Shown here in pieces: positions 1 to 8,249 of a stretch of 51,430 nucleotides of DNA. Source of the stretch: Ignavibacteria bacterium (GTDB lineage Bacteria > Bacteroidota > Ignavibacteria > Ignavibacteriales > Melioribacteraceae); the NCBI GenBank assembly GCA_009773205.1, contig WPAE01000047.1, positions 1 through 51,430 on the forward strand, in the 5' to 3' direction. Position numbers and translations under genes: made by a program. Each line of letters starts with the position of its first letter. Position 1 is the stretch's first letter. The notes under the pieces are model-generated. The model worked only from the letters and a program-made list of their open reading frames with translations. It ran no database searches and was not told where the DNA came from.

Positions 1-110
1 GGGCCCTCCACAAAACGGCGGGCGGGCCCTCCACAAAACGGCGGGCGGGCCCTCCACAAAACGGCGGGCGGGCCCTCCATAAAACGGCGGGCGGGTTAGA
101 TTCGGCTCTT
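1..110 (-). repeat. Family B intergenic repeat with 23-bp tandem units
   Basis: Four head-to-tail copies of a 23-bp GC-rich unit (begins GGGCCCTCCAC, ends GGCGGGC) occupy positions 1-92; the fourth differs by one base (C to T). They are followed at 93-110 by the complement of GAGCCGAATCTAACCC. The array may continue beyond the window edge. Related copies lie at 24982-25078 (two units) and 37623-37781 (one unit), both in the opposite orientation. Here the element begins directly after the aspartate ammonia-lyase stop codon. There are no spacers, so this is not a CRISPR. Function is unknown; the unit number clearly varies among copies. Confidence 0.85.
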
Positions 111-1979
111 TCATTTTTGCTTAACATGGCTAATCATGTTTTCAGGGGCAAGAAGTTTATCAAGTTCTTCTTTGCGGAGAAGATTTTTTTCAAGAACTAA
201 TTCGTAAACACCACGGTTTGTTTCAAGTGCTTCTTTTGCGAGCTGTGTAGAAGTTTCGTAGCCAAGCGCTGGGTTAAGTGCTGTAACAATTCCTATACTA
301 CTCTTTACCTGGTTCAAGCAATGCTGCACATTGGCAGTTATGCCGTCAATACATTTGTATTTCAAAGTTGTCATTCCATTTTTCAACATTTCAATTGATT
401 CGAAAATACTTTGCACAATCACTGGCTCCATCACATTTAATTCAAGCTGTCCGGCTTCTGCTGCAAGTGTAACAGTTAAATCGTTGCCTATAACTTTAAA
501 TGCAATTTGATTTACAACTTCTGGAATTACAGGGTTTACTTTGCCAGGCATAATTGAAGAACCGGGCTGCATTGGCGGAAGATTAATTTCAAAAAAGCCT
601 GTGCGTGGACCGGATGATAGCAGACGAAGATCATTGCAAATTTTAGAAAGTTTTACTGCAAGCCGTTTTACAGCAGATGAATAAATAACAAAAGCGCCTG
701 TATCTTGAGTTGCCTCAACCAAATTTTTTGCGATCTTAATGTCTAACTCTGTTATTTCTCTCAGATGTTCTATACATTTTTCGCTGTAACCCGGCTCAGC
801 GTTTATTCCTGTTCCTATTGCTGTAGCGCCCATATTAACTTCTAAAAATAAATTTGCATTTTCTTCTAGCCGCTGAATTTCTTCTTCAAGAGTAACAGCG
901 TAAGCTTCAAACCCTTGCCCAAGCGTCATTGGCACGGCATCTTGAAGTTGAGTTCTTCCCATTTTAATAACATGTGCAAACTCTTTGGATTTATTATGAA
1001 ACGACTCGATCAATGATTTTAGAACGGTTACTAGTTTTCTGTTGCTGTTAATAATTGCAATCTTTATAGCGGTTGGATAAGCATCGTTAGTTGATTGAGA
1101 AAGGTTAACATGATTATTTGGGTGACAATATTTATACTGACCGCGTTCGTAGCCCAAAATTTCTAATGCACGGTTTGCAATTACTTCGTTGGCATTCATA
1201 TTTGTTGATGTTCCAGCGCCACCTTGAATCATGTCTATAACAAAATGCCCATGATATTTTCCGGCTATAATTTCGTGGCAAGATTGAACTATTGCATCAA
1301 GTATTGGCTTTGACAGTAAACCCAAAGCATAATTTGCTTTTGCTGCCGCCATTTTAACCATTGCAAGAGCCTCAATTAGCACTGGATAAAACGAAAGCGC
1401 AACTCCGCTTATGTTGAAATTTTCCAATCCGCGTAAAGTTTGAACGCCATAATAAACTTCGTTAGGCACTTCGCGGTCGCCAAGCAGATCGTGTTCTGTT
1501 CTTGTTCTTCCACTTTGATACTGAGCAGCTAAGTTAATAATGCGAGTATTAGTAAACTGCATTCTCCTAAAAATAACGCGTGCCATTCTCGAAAAAATTT
1601 TTACTGGCAAAGAAGTTTCGGCTTTTGCTATCTCATAGAATTTTTCTTTTGATAAAAGTAAAACTGTTGTATTCAAAGTTGCTCTTGCAGATGTTGTGTG
1701 TGGAGAGTCATCTATAAAAGCTCCTTCTCCAAAGAAATCGAACTTTGAAAATATTGTTAACCTTTTCTCATCACCAAAAGGAGTTCTTTTGAAAAGTTCA
1801 ACTTCTCCATCTGTAACTATATACAGATATTTTCTCTCGTTGTTCTCAACAAATATTAGTGAGTTTTGAGTGTATGTCTGAAACTCGAAATTACGTGCAA
1901 GCAATTCGCAGTCGTTATCGCTCAGATCCTTAAACAATTCTATCTTGCGTAAAAAATTATTTATTTGAGCCGTATCCAT
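111..1979 (-). CDS. aspA: Aspartate ammonia-lyase with N-terminal cNMP-binding-like domain
   Basis: The 622-residue protein is a fusion. Residues about 10-130 resemble a CRP-type cyclic-nucleotide-binding beta-roll (FGEGAF at the phosphate-binding cassette). From about residue 156 (EHDLLGDREVPNEVYYGVQT) it is a full aspartase/fumarase-superfamily lyase with the GSSIMPGKVNP signature at 473-483, whose serine loop is catalytic. Known family chemistry is reversible deamination of L-aspartate to fumarate and ammonia. The sequence favours aspartase over fumarase, but superfamily specificity is not certain. The arginine that normally contacts the cyclic phosphate (R82 in CRP) aligns with a histidine in PHTTSA, so the domain may not bind cAMP. 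The gene stands alone between a repeat and a spacer with inverted repeats. Confidence 0.9.
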   Translation of the reverse strand: MDTAQINNFLRKIELFKDLSDNDCELLARNFEFQTYTQNSLIFVENNERKYLYIVTDGEVELFKRTPFGDEKRLTIFSKFDFFGEGAFIDDSPHTTSARATLNTTVLLLSKEKFYEIAKAETSLPVKIFSRMARVIFRRMQFTNTRIINLAAQYQSGRTRTEHDLLGDREVPNEVYYGVQTLRGLENFNISGVALSFYPVLIEALAMVKMAAAKANYALGLLSKPILDAIVQSCHEIIAGKYHGHFVIDMIQGGAGTSTNMNANEVIANRALEILGYERGQYKYCHPNNHVNLSQSTNDAYPTAIKIAIINSNRKLVTVLKSLIESFHNKSKEFAHVIKMGRTQLQDAVPMTLGQGFEAYAVTLEEEIQRLEENANLFLEVNMGATAIGTGINAEPGYSEKCIEHLREITELDIKIAKNLVEATQDTGAFVIYSSAVKRLAVKLSKICNDLRLLSSGPRTGFFEINLPPMQPGSSIMPGKVNPVIPEVVNQIAFKVIGNDLTVTLAAEAGQLELNVMEPVIVQSIFESIEMLKNGMTTLKYKCIDGITANVQHCLNQVKSSIGIVTALNPALGYETSTQLAKEALETNRGVYELVLEKNLLRKEELDKLLAPENMISHVKQK

Positions 1980-2053
1980 TATTCGTCCTTATAAGAAATT
2001 AACTACGCAAAAATTAGTTAAGCCCTAGTGGTTTAGCAAACGGGGTAATTATT

Positions 2054-2164
2054 AATTGAGAATTGAGAATGGAGAATTGAGAATAGATTATTATTTGCAT
2101 CGTTTCCATTTTCAACTCTCAATCCGCAAAACCAACGGCGTACATTCTCTCAATTCTCAATTGA
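2054..2164. repeat. Imperfect inverted repeat with ATTGAGA tandem motif
   Basis: The left arm (2054-2084) carries repeated AATTGAGAATTGAGAAT-like sequence. The right arm (2144-2164) carries the complement, and a weaker third match lies at 2107-2122. The element fills most of the spacer between the lyase start and the fructose-bisphosphatase stop, ending 3 bp from that stop. It could fold into a long hairpin and act as a transcript end, or be an inert short interspersed repeat. No coding potential. Confidence 0.6.
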
Positions 2165-2166
2165 TT

Positions 2167-3183
2167 TTAGTACGCTTCTCTGGCTTCACTTAAAAATTTT
2201 TCTACAAGCAGAACATCATTTTCGCTGCCAATAAAAATTGGGGATCGTTCATGAAGTGATTCCGGTTTCTTTATCAAAATTCTTTCTTTACCATCTGTTG
2301 CTCTTCCACCAGCGGCTTCAACAATAAAAGACATTGGGTTACACTCGTAACATAAGCGGAGTTTGCCTTTAGCGTTTCTTCTATCTCCGGGATAAATAAA
2401 AATTCCGCCGTAAAGCAAAGTGCGGTGTATATCTGCAACCATAGAACCAACATAACGCGCTTGGTAAGGTTTTCCTTCAAACAAATTAGCCTGGAGATAT
2501 TTTATATAATCTTTCAATCCTTTATGCCAAGAAAAATAATTTCCTTCATTCAAACTGTAAATTCTACCATGCTTTGGAATTTTAATTTTATCATGAGAAA
2601 GCAAGAACTCTCCAAAAGCCGGGTCTAGAGTAAAGCCATAAACACCGTGTCCGGCAGTGTAAACAAAAATGGTGCTTGAGCCGTAAAGAATATAACCGGC
2701 AACTTCTTGTTTGTATCCGTGCTGCAAACAATCTTCAATTGTACCCGGTCCGTTTCCACTGCTTACACGTTTATAAATTGAAAATATAGTGCCGATGCTT
2801 ATGTTAGCATCAATATTAGAAGAACCATCAAGCGGATCGAACAACAGAACATATTTACCTATTTTATGATGAGGCGGGAGATGAATAATATCTTCTTCTT
2901 CTTCACTTGCCATTACACAAAAATGCCCGCCATGATCCATAGCTTTGATAAGTATTTCGTGAGCGAACATATCGAGCTTTTTAACTTTTTCGCCGTGAAT
3001 GTTTTCATCGCCCGTAAAGCCAAGAATGTTTGCAAGCCCAGCTTTGTTTACTTCTAGCGAAATAACTTTAGCTGCAAGACCAAGCTGAAGAAGAATTGCC
3101 GAAAGCTCTCCGGTCGCTTCGGGATGTAATTTTTCACCTTCGTAAATGTGGCGTGGAAGAGTCATGAATCTGGTTGTTGCCAT
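2167..3183 (-). CDS. fbp: Fructose-1,6-bisphosphatase class 1
   Basis: The 338-residue cytosolic enzyme hydrolyses fructose 1,6-bisphosphate to fructose 6-phosphate in gluconeogenesis. The class 1 metal and phosphate-binding signature DPLDGSSN is at residues 116-123, preceded by an acidic cluster SEEEEDI near 93-99. Further matches include the NEGN motif and the C-terminal region around GGRATDGKERIL. Length is normal for the family. It starts 9 bp after the stop of the upstream ABC transporter gene, with GGAG just ahead of the ATG, so it is probably the last gene of a three-gene transcript with the exporter pair. No functional link between the exporter and gluconeogenesis is evident. Confidence 0.96.
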   Translation of the reverse strand: MATTRFMTLPRHIYEGEKLHPEATGELSAILLQLGLAAKVISLEVNKAGLANILGFTGDENIHGEKVKKLDMFAHEILIKAMDHGGHFCVMASEEEEDIIHLPPHHKIGKYVLLFDPLDGSSNIDANISIGTIFSIYKRVSSGNGPGTIEDCLQHGYKQEVAGYILYGSSTIFVYTAGHGVYGFTLDPAFGEFLLSHDKIKIPKHGRIYSLNEGNYFSWHKGLKDYIKYLQANLFEGKPYQARYVGSMVADIHRTLLYGGIFIYPGDRRNAKGKLRLCYECNPMSFIVEAAGGRATDGKERILIKKPESLHERSPIFIGSENDVLLVEKFLSEAREAY

Positions 3184-3192
3184 TTCAACTCC

Positions 3193-4977
3193 TTATGCTG
3201 ATTTGAGTTCTTGATCCTTATACTGTAATTGATATAATTTATAATAAATACCTTTGTTAGCAAGTAGTTCTTGATGAGTACCCGCTTCTTTCAATTCTCC
3301 TTTGTGCATTACTAAAATTTTATCTGCATTTTGAATTGTAGAAAGTCTGTGCGCAATAACGATTGACGTTCTGCCAACAAGCAGTTTTTCAATTGCGTTC
3401 TGAATCAAAATTTCTGTTTCAGTATCAACACTTGAGGTGGCTTCATCCAAAATTAATATTTGCGGATTATAAGCCAAAGCCCTTGCGAAAGAAATTAACT
3501 GCTTCTGTCCAACACTTAGGGTTGCGCCTTTTTCTTTTACAATTTCTTCGTAACCGTTTGGCAGTTGAGAAATAAATTTATCTGCGCCAACATATTTTGC
3601 AGCTTCCATAATTTTCTCATCGGTTATCTCTTTGTTTCCTAAGCTGATGTTTGATTTAATTGTTCCGCTAAAAAGAAATACATCTTGCAAAACCATAGAA
3701 ATGTATTTTCTCAATTCGCTAATATTCATATCGTGGATATCAATTCCATCAAGCGTTATGCTTCCCTTTTGAATATCATAAAAACGTGTGAGGATATTAA
3801 TTATACTTGTTTTTCCTGCTCCGGTTGCGCCAACTATCGCAATTCTCTCGCCCGGATTGATTTTAAAAGATACATTCTTGAGAACATACTCATCGGTATT
3901 GTACGTAAACCAAACATTTTTAAACTCAACTTCCCCTTTAATATCTTTAATCTTTTTAGCGTTTTCCGGGTCTTGGATTATTGTGTTGTCATCAAGAAGA
4001 TTAAAAATTCTTTCCGAAGAAGCCATTGCCGTTTGAAGAATGTTATACTTATCTGATAAATCGCGCACCGGGCGCCAAAACATTTCTGTGTATTGAAAAA
4101 AAGCTAATAGAACACCAACTGTTAAATGCTGTTGAATTACTTCGCCTCCGCCGTACCAAATAATTAATGCCAGAGAAATTGCGCTCAGCATTTCTACTAC
4201 CGGAAAGAATACTGCGTGATAAAATATTGATTGTATGTTTACATCTTTATTGTCTTTGTTGATCGAAGAGAAATTTTTCAGTTCATCATTTTCTTTAGAG
4301 AAAATCTGGACAACATTCATTCCGGTTATTCGTTCTTGCATGTAAGAGTTTAAACGGGCAAGGTGTTTTCTTACATCGCGGTAGTTTTCTCTAACTTTTT
4401 TGCGGAATAAGAACGTAGCGTAAATTAATGCTGGCAAAACTGCAAGTGTTACAAGCGATAAATCCCAAGACATCGCAAACATGAAAATGAAAATCCAAAC
4501 GATGCTGAAAATATCGCTGAATATCGAAACGATACCGGAAGAGAACATATCGTTAAGTGAATCAACATCATTAGTAACTCGTGTAACAGTTCTCCCAACA
4601 GGAGTTTTATCAAAATATTTTAATGCGAGTTTCTGTACATGAGAAAAAAGCTGGATGCGAAGATCATAAACAATTTTTTGTCCAGTTAGCTCGGTATAGT
4701 AAGTTAAAAAATATTGAATTAGCGCTTGCATCATTAACGAGCCAAGCAATACAGCAGAAATAACAAGAAGCCCGTCGAAATCTTTGTTTGCTATGTTTTC
4801 ATCAAAAGCAATTTTAGTAAGATATGGACGCAGCGGACCGAGCGCGGAGACCAAGATGTTTAACATGATTGCAATGATTATATACTTTTTGTAAGGTTTT
4901 ACATAAGCAAGCAATCTCTTCATCAACTGCGAGTCGTAAGCTTTGCCTAATATGTCGTCATCTTTCTGTTCAGCCAT
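3193..4977 (-). CDS. ABC exporter half-transporter, consensus catalytic subunit
   Basis: This 594-residue MsbA/LmrA-type protein has an N-terminal six-helix ABC exporter membrane domain (about 30-320) and a C-terminal nucleotide-binding domain. Walker A GATGAGKTS is at 383-391, the signature is LSVGQ at 487-491 (canonical LSGGQ), Walker B ends in the catalytic glutamate E512 (ILILDEAT), and the H-loop reads IAHRLST. The altered signature pairs with the altered Walker B of the next gene, which is what heterodimeric exporters with one degenerate ATP site show (the TM287/288 type). The substrate cannot be told; lipid or multidrug export is typical. The start follows the upstream partner by 11 bp. 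Confidence 0.93.
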   Translation of the reverse strand: MAEQKDDDILGKAYDSQLMKRLLAYVKPYKKYIIIAIMLNILVSALGPLRPYLTKIAFDENIANKDFDGLLVISAVLLGSLMMQALIQYFLTYYTELTGQKIVYDLRIQLFSHVQKLALKYFDKTPVGRTVTRVTNDVDSLNDMFSSGIVSIFSDIFSIVWIFIFMFAMSWDLSLVTLAVLPALIYATFLFRKKVRENYRDVRKHLARLNSYMQERITGMNVVQIFSKENDELKNFSSINKDNKDVNIQSIFYHAVFFPVVEMLSAISLALIIWYGGGEVIQQHLTVGVLLAFFQYTEMFWRPVRDLSDKYNILQTAMASSERIFNLLDDNTIIQDPENAKKIKDIKGEVEFKNVWFTYNTDEYVLKNVSFKINPGERIAIVGATGAGKTSIINILTRFYDIQKGSITLDGIDIHDMNISELRKYISMVLQDVFLFSGTIKSNISLGNKEITDEKIMEAAKYVGADKFISQLPNGYEEIVKEKGATLSVGQKQLISFARALAYNPQILILDEATSSVDTETEILIQNAIEKLLVGRTSIVIAHRLSTIQNADKILVMHKGELKEAGTHQELLANKGIYYKLYQLQYKDQELKSA

Positions 4978-4988
4978 AATTTTTTTTG

Positions 4989-6737
4989 TTAATTCATTTC
5001 GGAAAGTTCTTTTTCCAGCAGTTGTTTTGTGTTTAGATCGGCGTAAACTCCATCTTTCGCAACTAATTCTTCGTGTGTTCCTTTTTCTACAATTTTTCCA
5101 TCTTCAATTACAAATATTTTATCGGAATCTTTAACGGTAGAAATTCTGTGACTAATAATAATGCTTGTTCTGTTTTTCATAAACTCCTTTAGCTGGCGCA
5201 AAATTTCTTCTTCGGTGTTCGTATCAACAGCAGAAAAAGAATCATCGAGAATTAAAATCTTTGGGTCTATTGCGAGCGCTCTTGCCAAAGTAGAGCGCTG
5301 CTTCTGTCCGCCAGAAAGAGTAATTCCTCTTTCGCCTAAAATGGTTTCGTAGGCAAGAGGAAATGAATTAACATCCTTTGACAGCCTAGCGATACCAGAA
5401 ACTTTATGAACTAATTCTTCGCTTCTTTTTTCCAAGCCATACATTATATTGTTTGCAAGAGTATCGGAGAAAAGAAAATTTTCTTGCGGAACAAGCCCTA
5501 TTGCCGTTCTTAATACTTTGAGAGGAATGTTACGAACATCAACACCATCAATTAAAACGGAGCCCTCTGTTGTATCGTACAAACGTGGGATCAAGTTTAT
5601 CAAACTTGTTTTGCCAACGCCAGTGCTTCCTATAAATGCAACAGTCTCGCCTTGTTTAATGGATAAATTTAATCCTTTAAGAACCCAAGGAAGATTCTCA
5701 GCATATCTGAACGAAACATTTCTAAACTCAATATCGCCCGTAATAGATGTAATTAAATCATCAACATTATTATTAGAAATGTCAACAGGCTCACTCCAAA
5801 TTTTAAGCAGGCGTTTCATGCTTGCATCTGCTTGTTGAATCATATTTGCAACCCAGCCAAAGGAAATCATTGGCCAGATTAGATCCATAAGAAAGAGCAT
5901 GAAAGCGAAAATCACACCAGTACTTAACTCTTTATTGATTATCATATTGCCGCCGGCGAGTACAACAATAATTGCGGAAAGTCCTGCAATCATCATAAAA
6001 ATTGGGGCAAAGAAAGCCTGCAGTTTCACTTGATCCATTTTACGATTTAGATATTCGCCGCTTTCCTTTTTGTATTCGGAAATTTCGTACTCTTCACGCT
6101 CGTAAGATTTAATTACTCTTATGCCGGAAAAATTTTCTTGTGCCTTAGCCGTAAGGTCCGACATTTTTTCCTGTATGCGTGTGTATTTAGTATGCATTTT
6201 CTTCATCACTATATATACAACAAGGGACATCAACGGCATTGGAAGAAGAGAATAGAGTGTAAGCATAGGACTTAGTGAAATCATAACTGCAAGAGTTAGT
6301 ACAAATTTTATTCCGTTATCAATCGAATACATAACAGAAGGACCGACAAACATTCTCACCGAAGCGATATCGTTTGTGGCGTGAGACATAATGTTGCCGG
6401 TTGAATTGTTTTGGAAAAATCTTAGCGGAAGTTGTTGAATATGAGACCAGAAGTCATGGCGGAGATCGTATTCGATTTCGCGGGAAACAACAATTATTGT
6501 TTGGCGGATGAAAAAGCGGAATAAGTTACTTAAAAACGCTGCCGCCAATAAAACCGCAGCTAAATTTACTACAGTACTGTAATCACCTGTTTGTTCAATA
6601 GTATCAACACCTTCGCGAACATTTAATGGAATGTAAACATTAGCAAGATTTGAGAGAAGTATAAACAAAACCCCGAGCAGCAGTTTGGTTTTATATCGGC
6701 GGAAATATTTGTTTAGATGTTTGAGATTACCGAACAA
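4989..6737 (-). CDS. ABC exporter half-transporter, degenerate-site subunit
   Basis: The 582-residue partner of the preceding half-transporter has the same architecture: a six-helix membrane domain then an ATPase. Walker A GSTGVGKTS is at 370-378, the signature is canonical LSGGQ, and the H-loop is ISHRIST. In Walker B (ILILDDSF) the catalytic glutamate is replaced by aspartate D499. So its own ATP site, completed by the LSVGQ of the other subunit, should be weakly or non-hydrolytic, while the opposite site is intact. This pattern, with the 11-bp gene spacing, supports an obligate heterodimer. The gene is the first of a likely operon running into fbp. Confidence 0.93.
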   Translation of the reverse strand: MFGNLKHLNKYFRRYKTKLLLGVLFILLSNLANVYIPLNVREGVDTIEQTGDYSTVVNLAAVLLAAAFLSNLFRFFIRQTIIVVSREIEYDLRHDFWSHIQQLPLRFFQNNSTGNIMSHATNDIASVRMFVGPSVMYSIDNGIKFVLTLAVMISLSPMLTLYSLLPMPLMSLVVYIVMKKMHTKYTRIQEKMSDLTAKAQENFSGIRVIKSYEREEYEISEYKKESGEYLNRKMDQVKLQAFFAPIFMMIAGLSAIIVVLAGGNMIINKELSTGVIFAFMLFLMDLIWPMISFGWVANMIQQADASMKRLLKIWSEPVDISNNNVDDLITSITGDIEFRNVSFRYAENLPWVLKGLNLSIKQGETVAFIGSTGVGKTSLINLIPRLYDTTEGSVLIDGVDVRNIPLKVLRTAIGLVPQENFLFSDTLANNIMYGLEKRSEELVHKVSGIARLSKDVNSFPLAYETILGERGITLSGGQKQRSTLARALAIDPKILILDDSFSAVDTNTEEEILRQLKEFMKNRTSIIISHRISTVKDSDKIFVIEDGKIVEKGTHEELVAKDGVYADLNTKQLLEKELSEMN

Positions 6738-6799
6738 GTCTTATTAATTCCTTTCAATACAATTTCAACAGAGCGAAGCCAGAAAAAATTCAATTCGAG

Positions 6800-6818
6800 A
6801 TAAAAGCTCAGCTTTTAT
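6800..6818. other. Small perfect inverted repeat downstream of serS
   Basis: ATAAAAGCT and AGCTTTTAT are separated by one base, forming a 9-bp inverted repeat in the 106-bp spacer between the seryl-tRNA synthetase stop and the ABC transporter start. It could be a weak terminator for serS on the minus strand, but no strong T-run follows on that strand. Confidence 0.35.
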
Positions 6819-6843
6819 TCTTCGTTCTTAACTCTAAGTTCAT

Positions 6844-8121
6844 TTAACCAATAATTTCAAATCCGGCATACTTTTGTAAAGCTTTTGGCACTATTACTTT
6901 TCCTTCCGGCGTTTGGTTGTTTTCCAAAATTGAAACCATTAAACGACTGGTTGCAAGTCCAGAACCGTTAAGTGTGTGAACAAACTCCGGCTTTTTTGTT
7001 TCCTCTTTTCTGTAGCGGATATTTGCTCTGCGCGCTTGGAAGGCTTCAAAGTTGCTGCAAGAAGAAGCCTCTAACCATTTGTTTTCTGCTGGCGACCACG
7101 TTTCGATATCGTAACATTTTGCAGCAGAAAAACTTAAATCTCCGGTGCAAAGCATTAAAATTCTATAAGGAACATTTAGAGTTTTCAAAATGGTTTCTGC
7201 ATCGTTTGTCATTTTTTCAAGTTCATCATAAGAATTATCCGGCTTTGCAAATTTCACCATTTCAACTTTGTTGAATTGATGAACGCGTAAAAATCCTTTT
7301 GAATCTTTTCCGTAAGAACCTGCTTCGCGGCGGAAACAGGGAGAATAGCCAACGTATTTAATTGTTAAATCTTTCTCTGCTAATATTTCATCGCGGTGAA
7401 TGTTTGTTATCGGCACTTCTGCAGTTGGAATGGGATACAAACCATCTTTCTCAATAAAGTACATGTCTTCTTCCATCTTTGGAATTTGACCGGTGCCTTT
7501 CATTGATTCTCTGTTTACCAAAACCGGCGGCATAACTTCTGTATAGCCGTGATTTTGCAAATGAGTATCGAGCATAAAATTAATTAGCGCGCGTTCTAAT
7601 GTTGCACCTTTGCCGGTGTACAGAGGAAAGCCAGAACCGGAAATTTTAGTGCCTCGTTCAAAATCCAGCAAGTTAAGTTTTTTTCCAAGTTCAACATGAT
7701 CGAGAACTTTAAAATCGTTTTCAAACTTAAATCCATCCGGAAGCCAGCGGCGCATTTCAACATTTTCCTCTGCACTTTTTCCAACTGGAACGCTTGCATG
7801 AGCTAAGTTTGGCGTGTATCGTAAAATTGTATCTATCTTCTCTTCAATCTCTTTTAGATGAGAATCCAGTTGAGAAATTTCATCGCCAACTCTTTTCATT
7901 TCTTCGAAAATTGCTGTTGTGTCTTGTCCGGCTTTTTTTAGCTTTGGAATTTCTGCCGAAACTTGATTTTTCTTTGCCTTCAATTCTTCTGTTTTAGAAA
8001 TGAAACTTCTGCGTTGTTCATCAAGCCGAAGAATATCATCAACAATATCTTTAGCATTTTTATTTATTAATCCTTGTCTTACCGCCTCTGGATTTTCTCT
8101 TATAAATTTTATGTCTAACAT
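6844..8121 (-). CDS. serS: Serine--tRNA ligase
   Basis: The 425-residue class II aminoacyl-tRNA synthetase charges tRNA-Ser (and tRNA-Sec where present) with serine in the cytosol. The N-terminal helical arm (about 30-98) is a long coiled coil that grips the tRNA variable arm. Class II motif 2 is visible as FRREAGSYGKDSKG starting at residue 263, and motif 3 as LNGSGLATSRLMVSILENNQ near the C-terminus. Length and domain order are normal. It lies downstream of leuS on the same strand, separated by a spacer containing an inverted repeat, so the two may be separately transcribed. Confidence 0.97.
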   Translation of the reverse strand: MLDIKFIRENPEAVRQGLINKNAKDIVDDILRLDEQRRSFISKTEELKAKKNQVSAEIPKLKKAGQDTTAIFEEMKRVGDEISQLDSHLKEIEEKIDTILRYTPNLAHASVPVGKSAEENVEMRRWLPDGFKFENDFKVLDHVELGKKLNLLDFERGTKISGSGFPLYTGKGATLERALINFMLDTHLQNHGYTEVMPPVLVNRESMKGTGQIPKMEEDMYFIEKDGLYPIPTAEVPITNIHRDEILAEKDLTIKYVGYSPCFRREAGSYGKDSKGFLRVHQFNKVEMVKFAKPDNSYDELEKMTNDAETILKTLNVPYRILMLCTGDLSFSAAKCYDIETWSPAENKWLEASSCSNFEAFQARRANIRYRKEETKKPEFVHTLNGSGLATSRLMVSILENNQTPEGKVIVPKALQKYAGFEIIG

Positions 8122-8184
8122 TATTTCCTCTTTTATTAATCTGCCTTAATCCCCGCCTCGAACGACAGAGTCGGGCGGGCGTTT

Positions 8185-8238
8185 AATCTGCGTCATCCGC
8201 GTTCTATTGGAACGCTGATTACGCGGATCGAGCGGATT
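8185..8238. repeat. Inverted repeat, GCGGAT-type intergenic element
   Basis: Arms at about 8185-8205 and 8210-8238 (AATCTGCGTCATCCGCG against CGCGGATCGAGCGGATT) are imperfect complements around a short loop. The element fills most of the leuS-serS spacer. A partly similar sequence is at about 25109-25150. It is probably a dispersed palindromic element; a role in termination or mRNA stability for leuS is possible. Confidence 0.6.
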
Positions 8239-8249
8239 TTAGCTGATAA

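Noticed and set aside
1-92. Tandem 23-bp units as a CRISPR array
   Set aside because: The units are directly adjacent with no spacers, and no cas genes are present.
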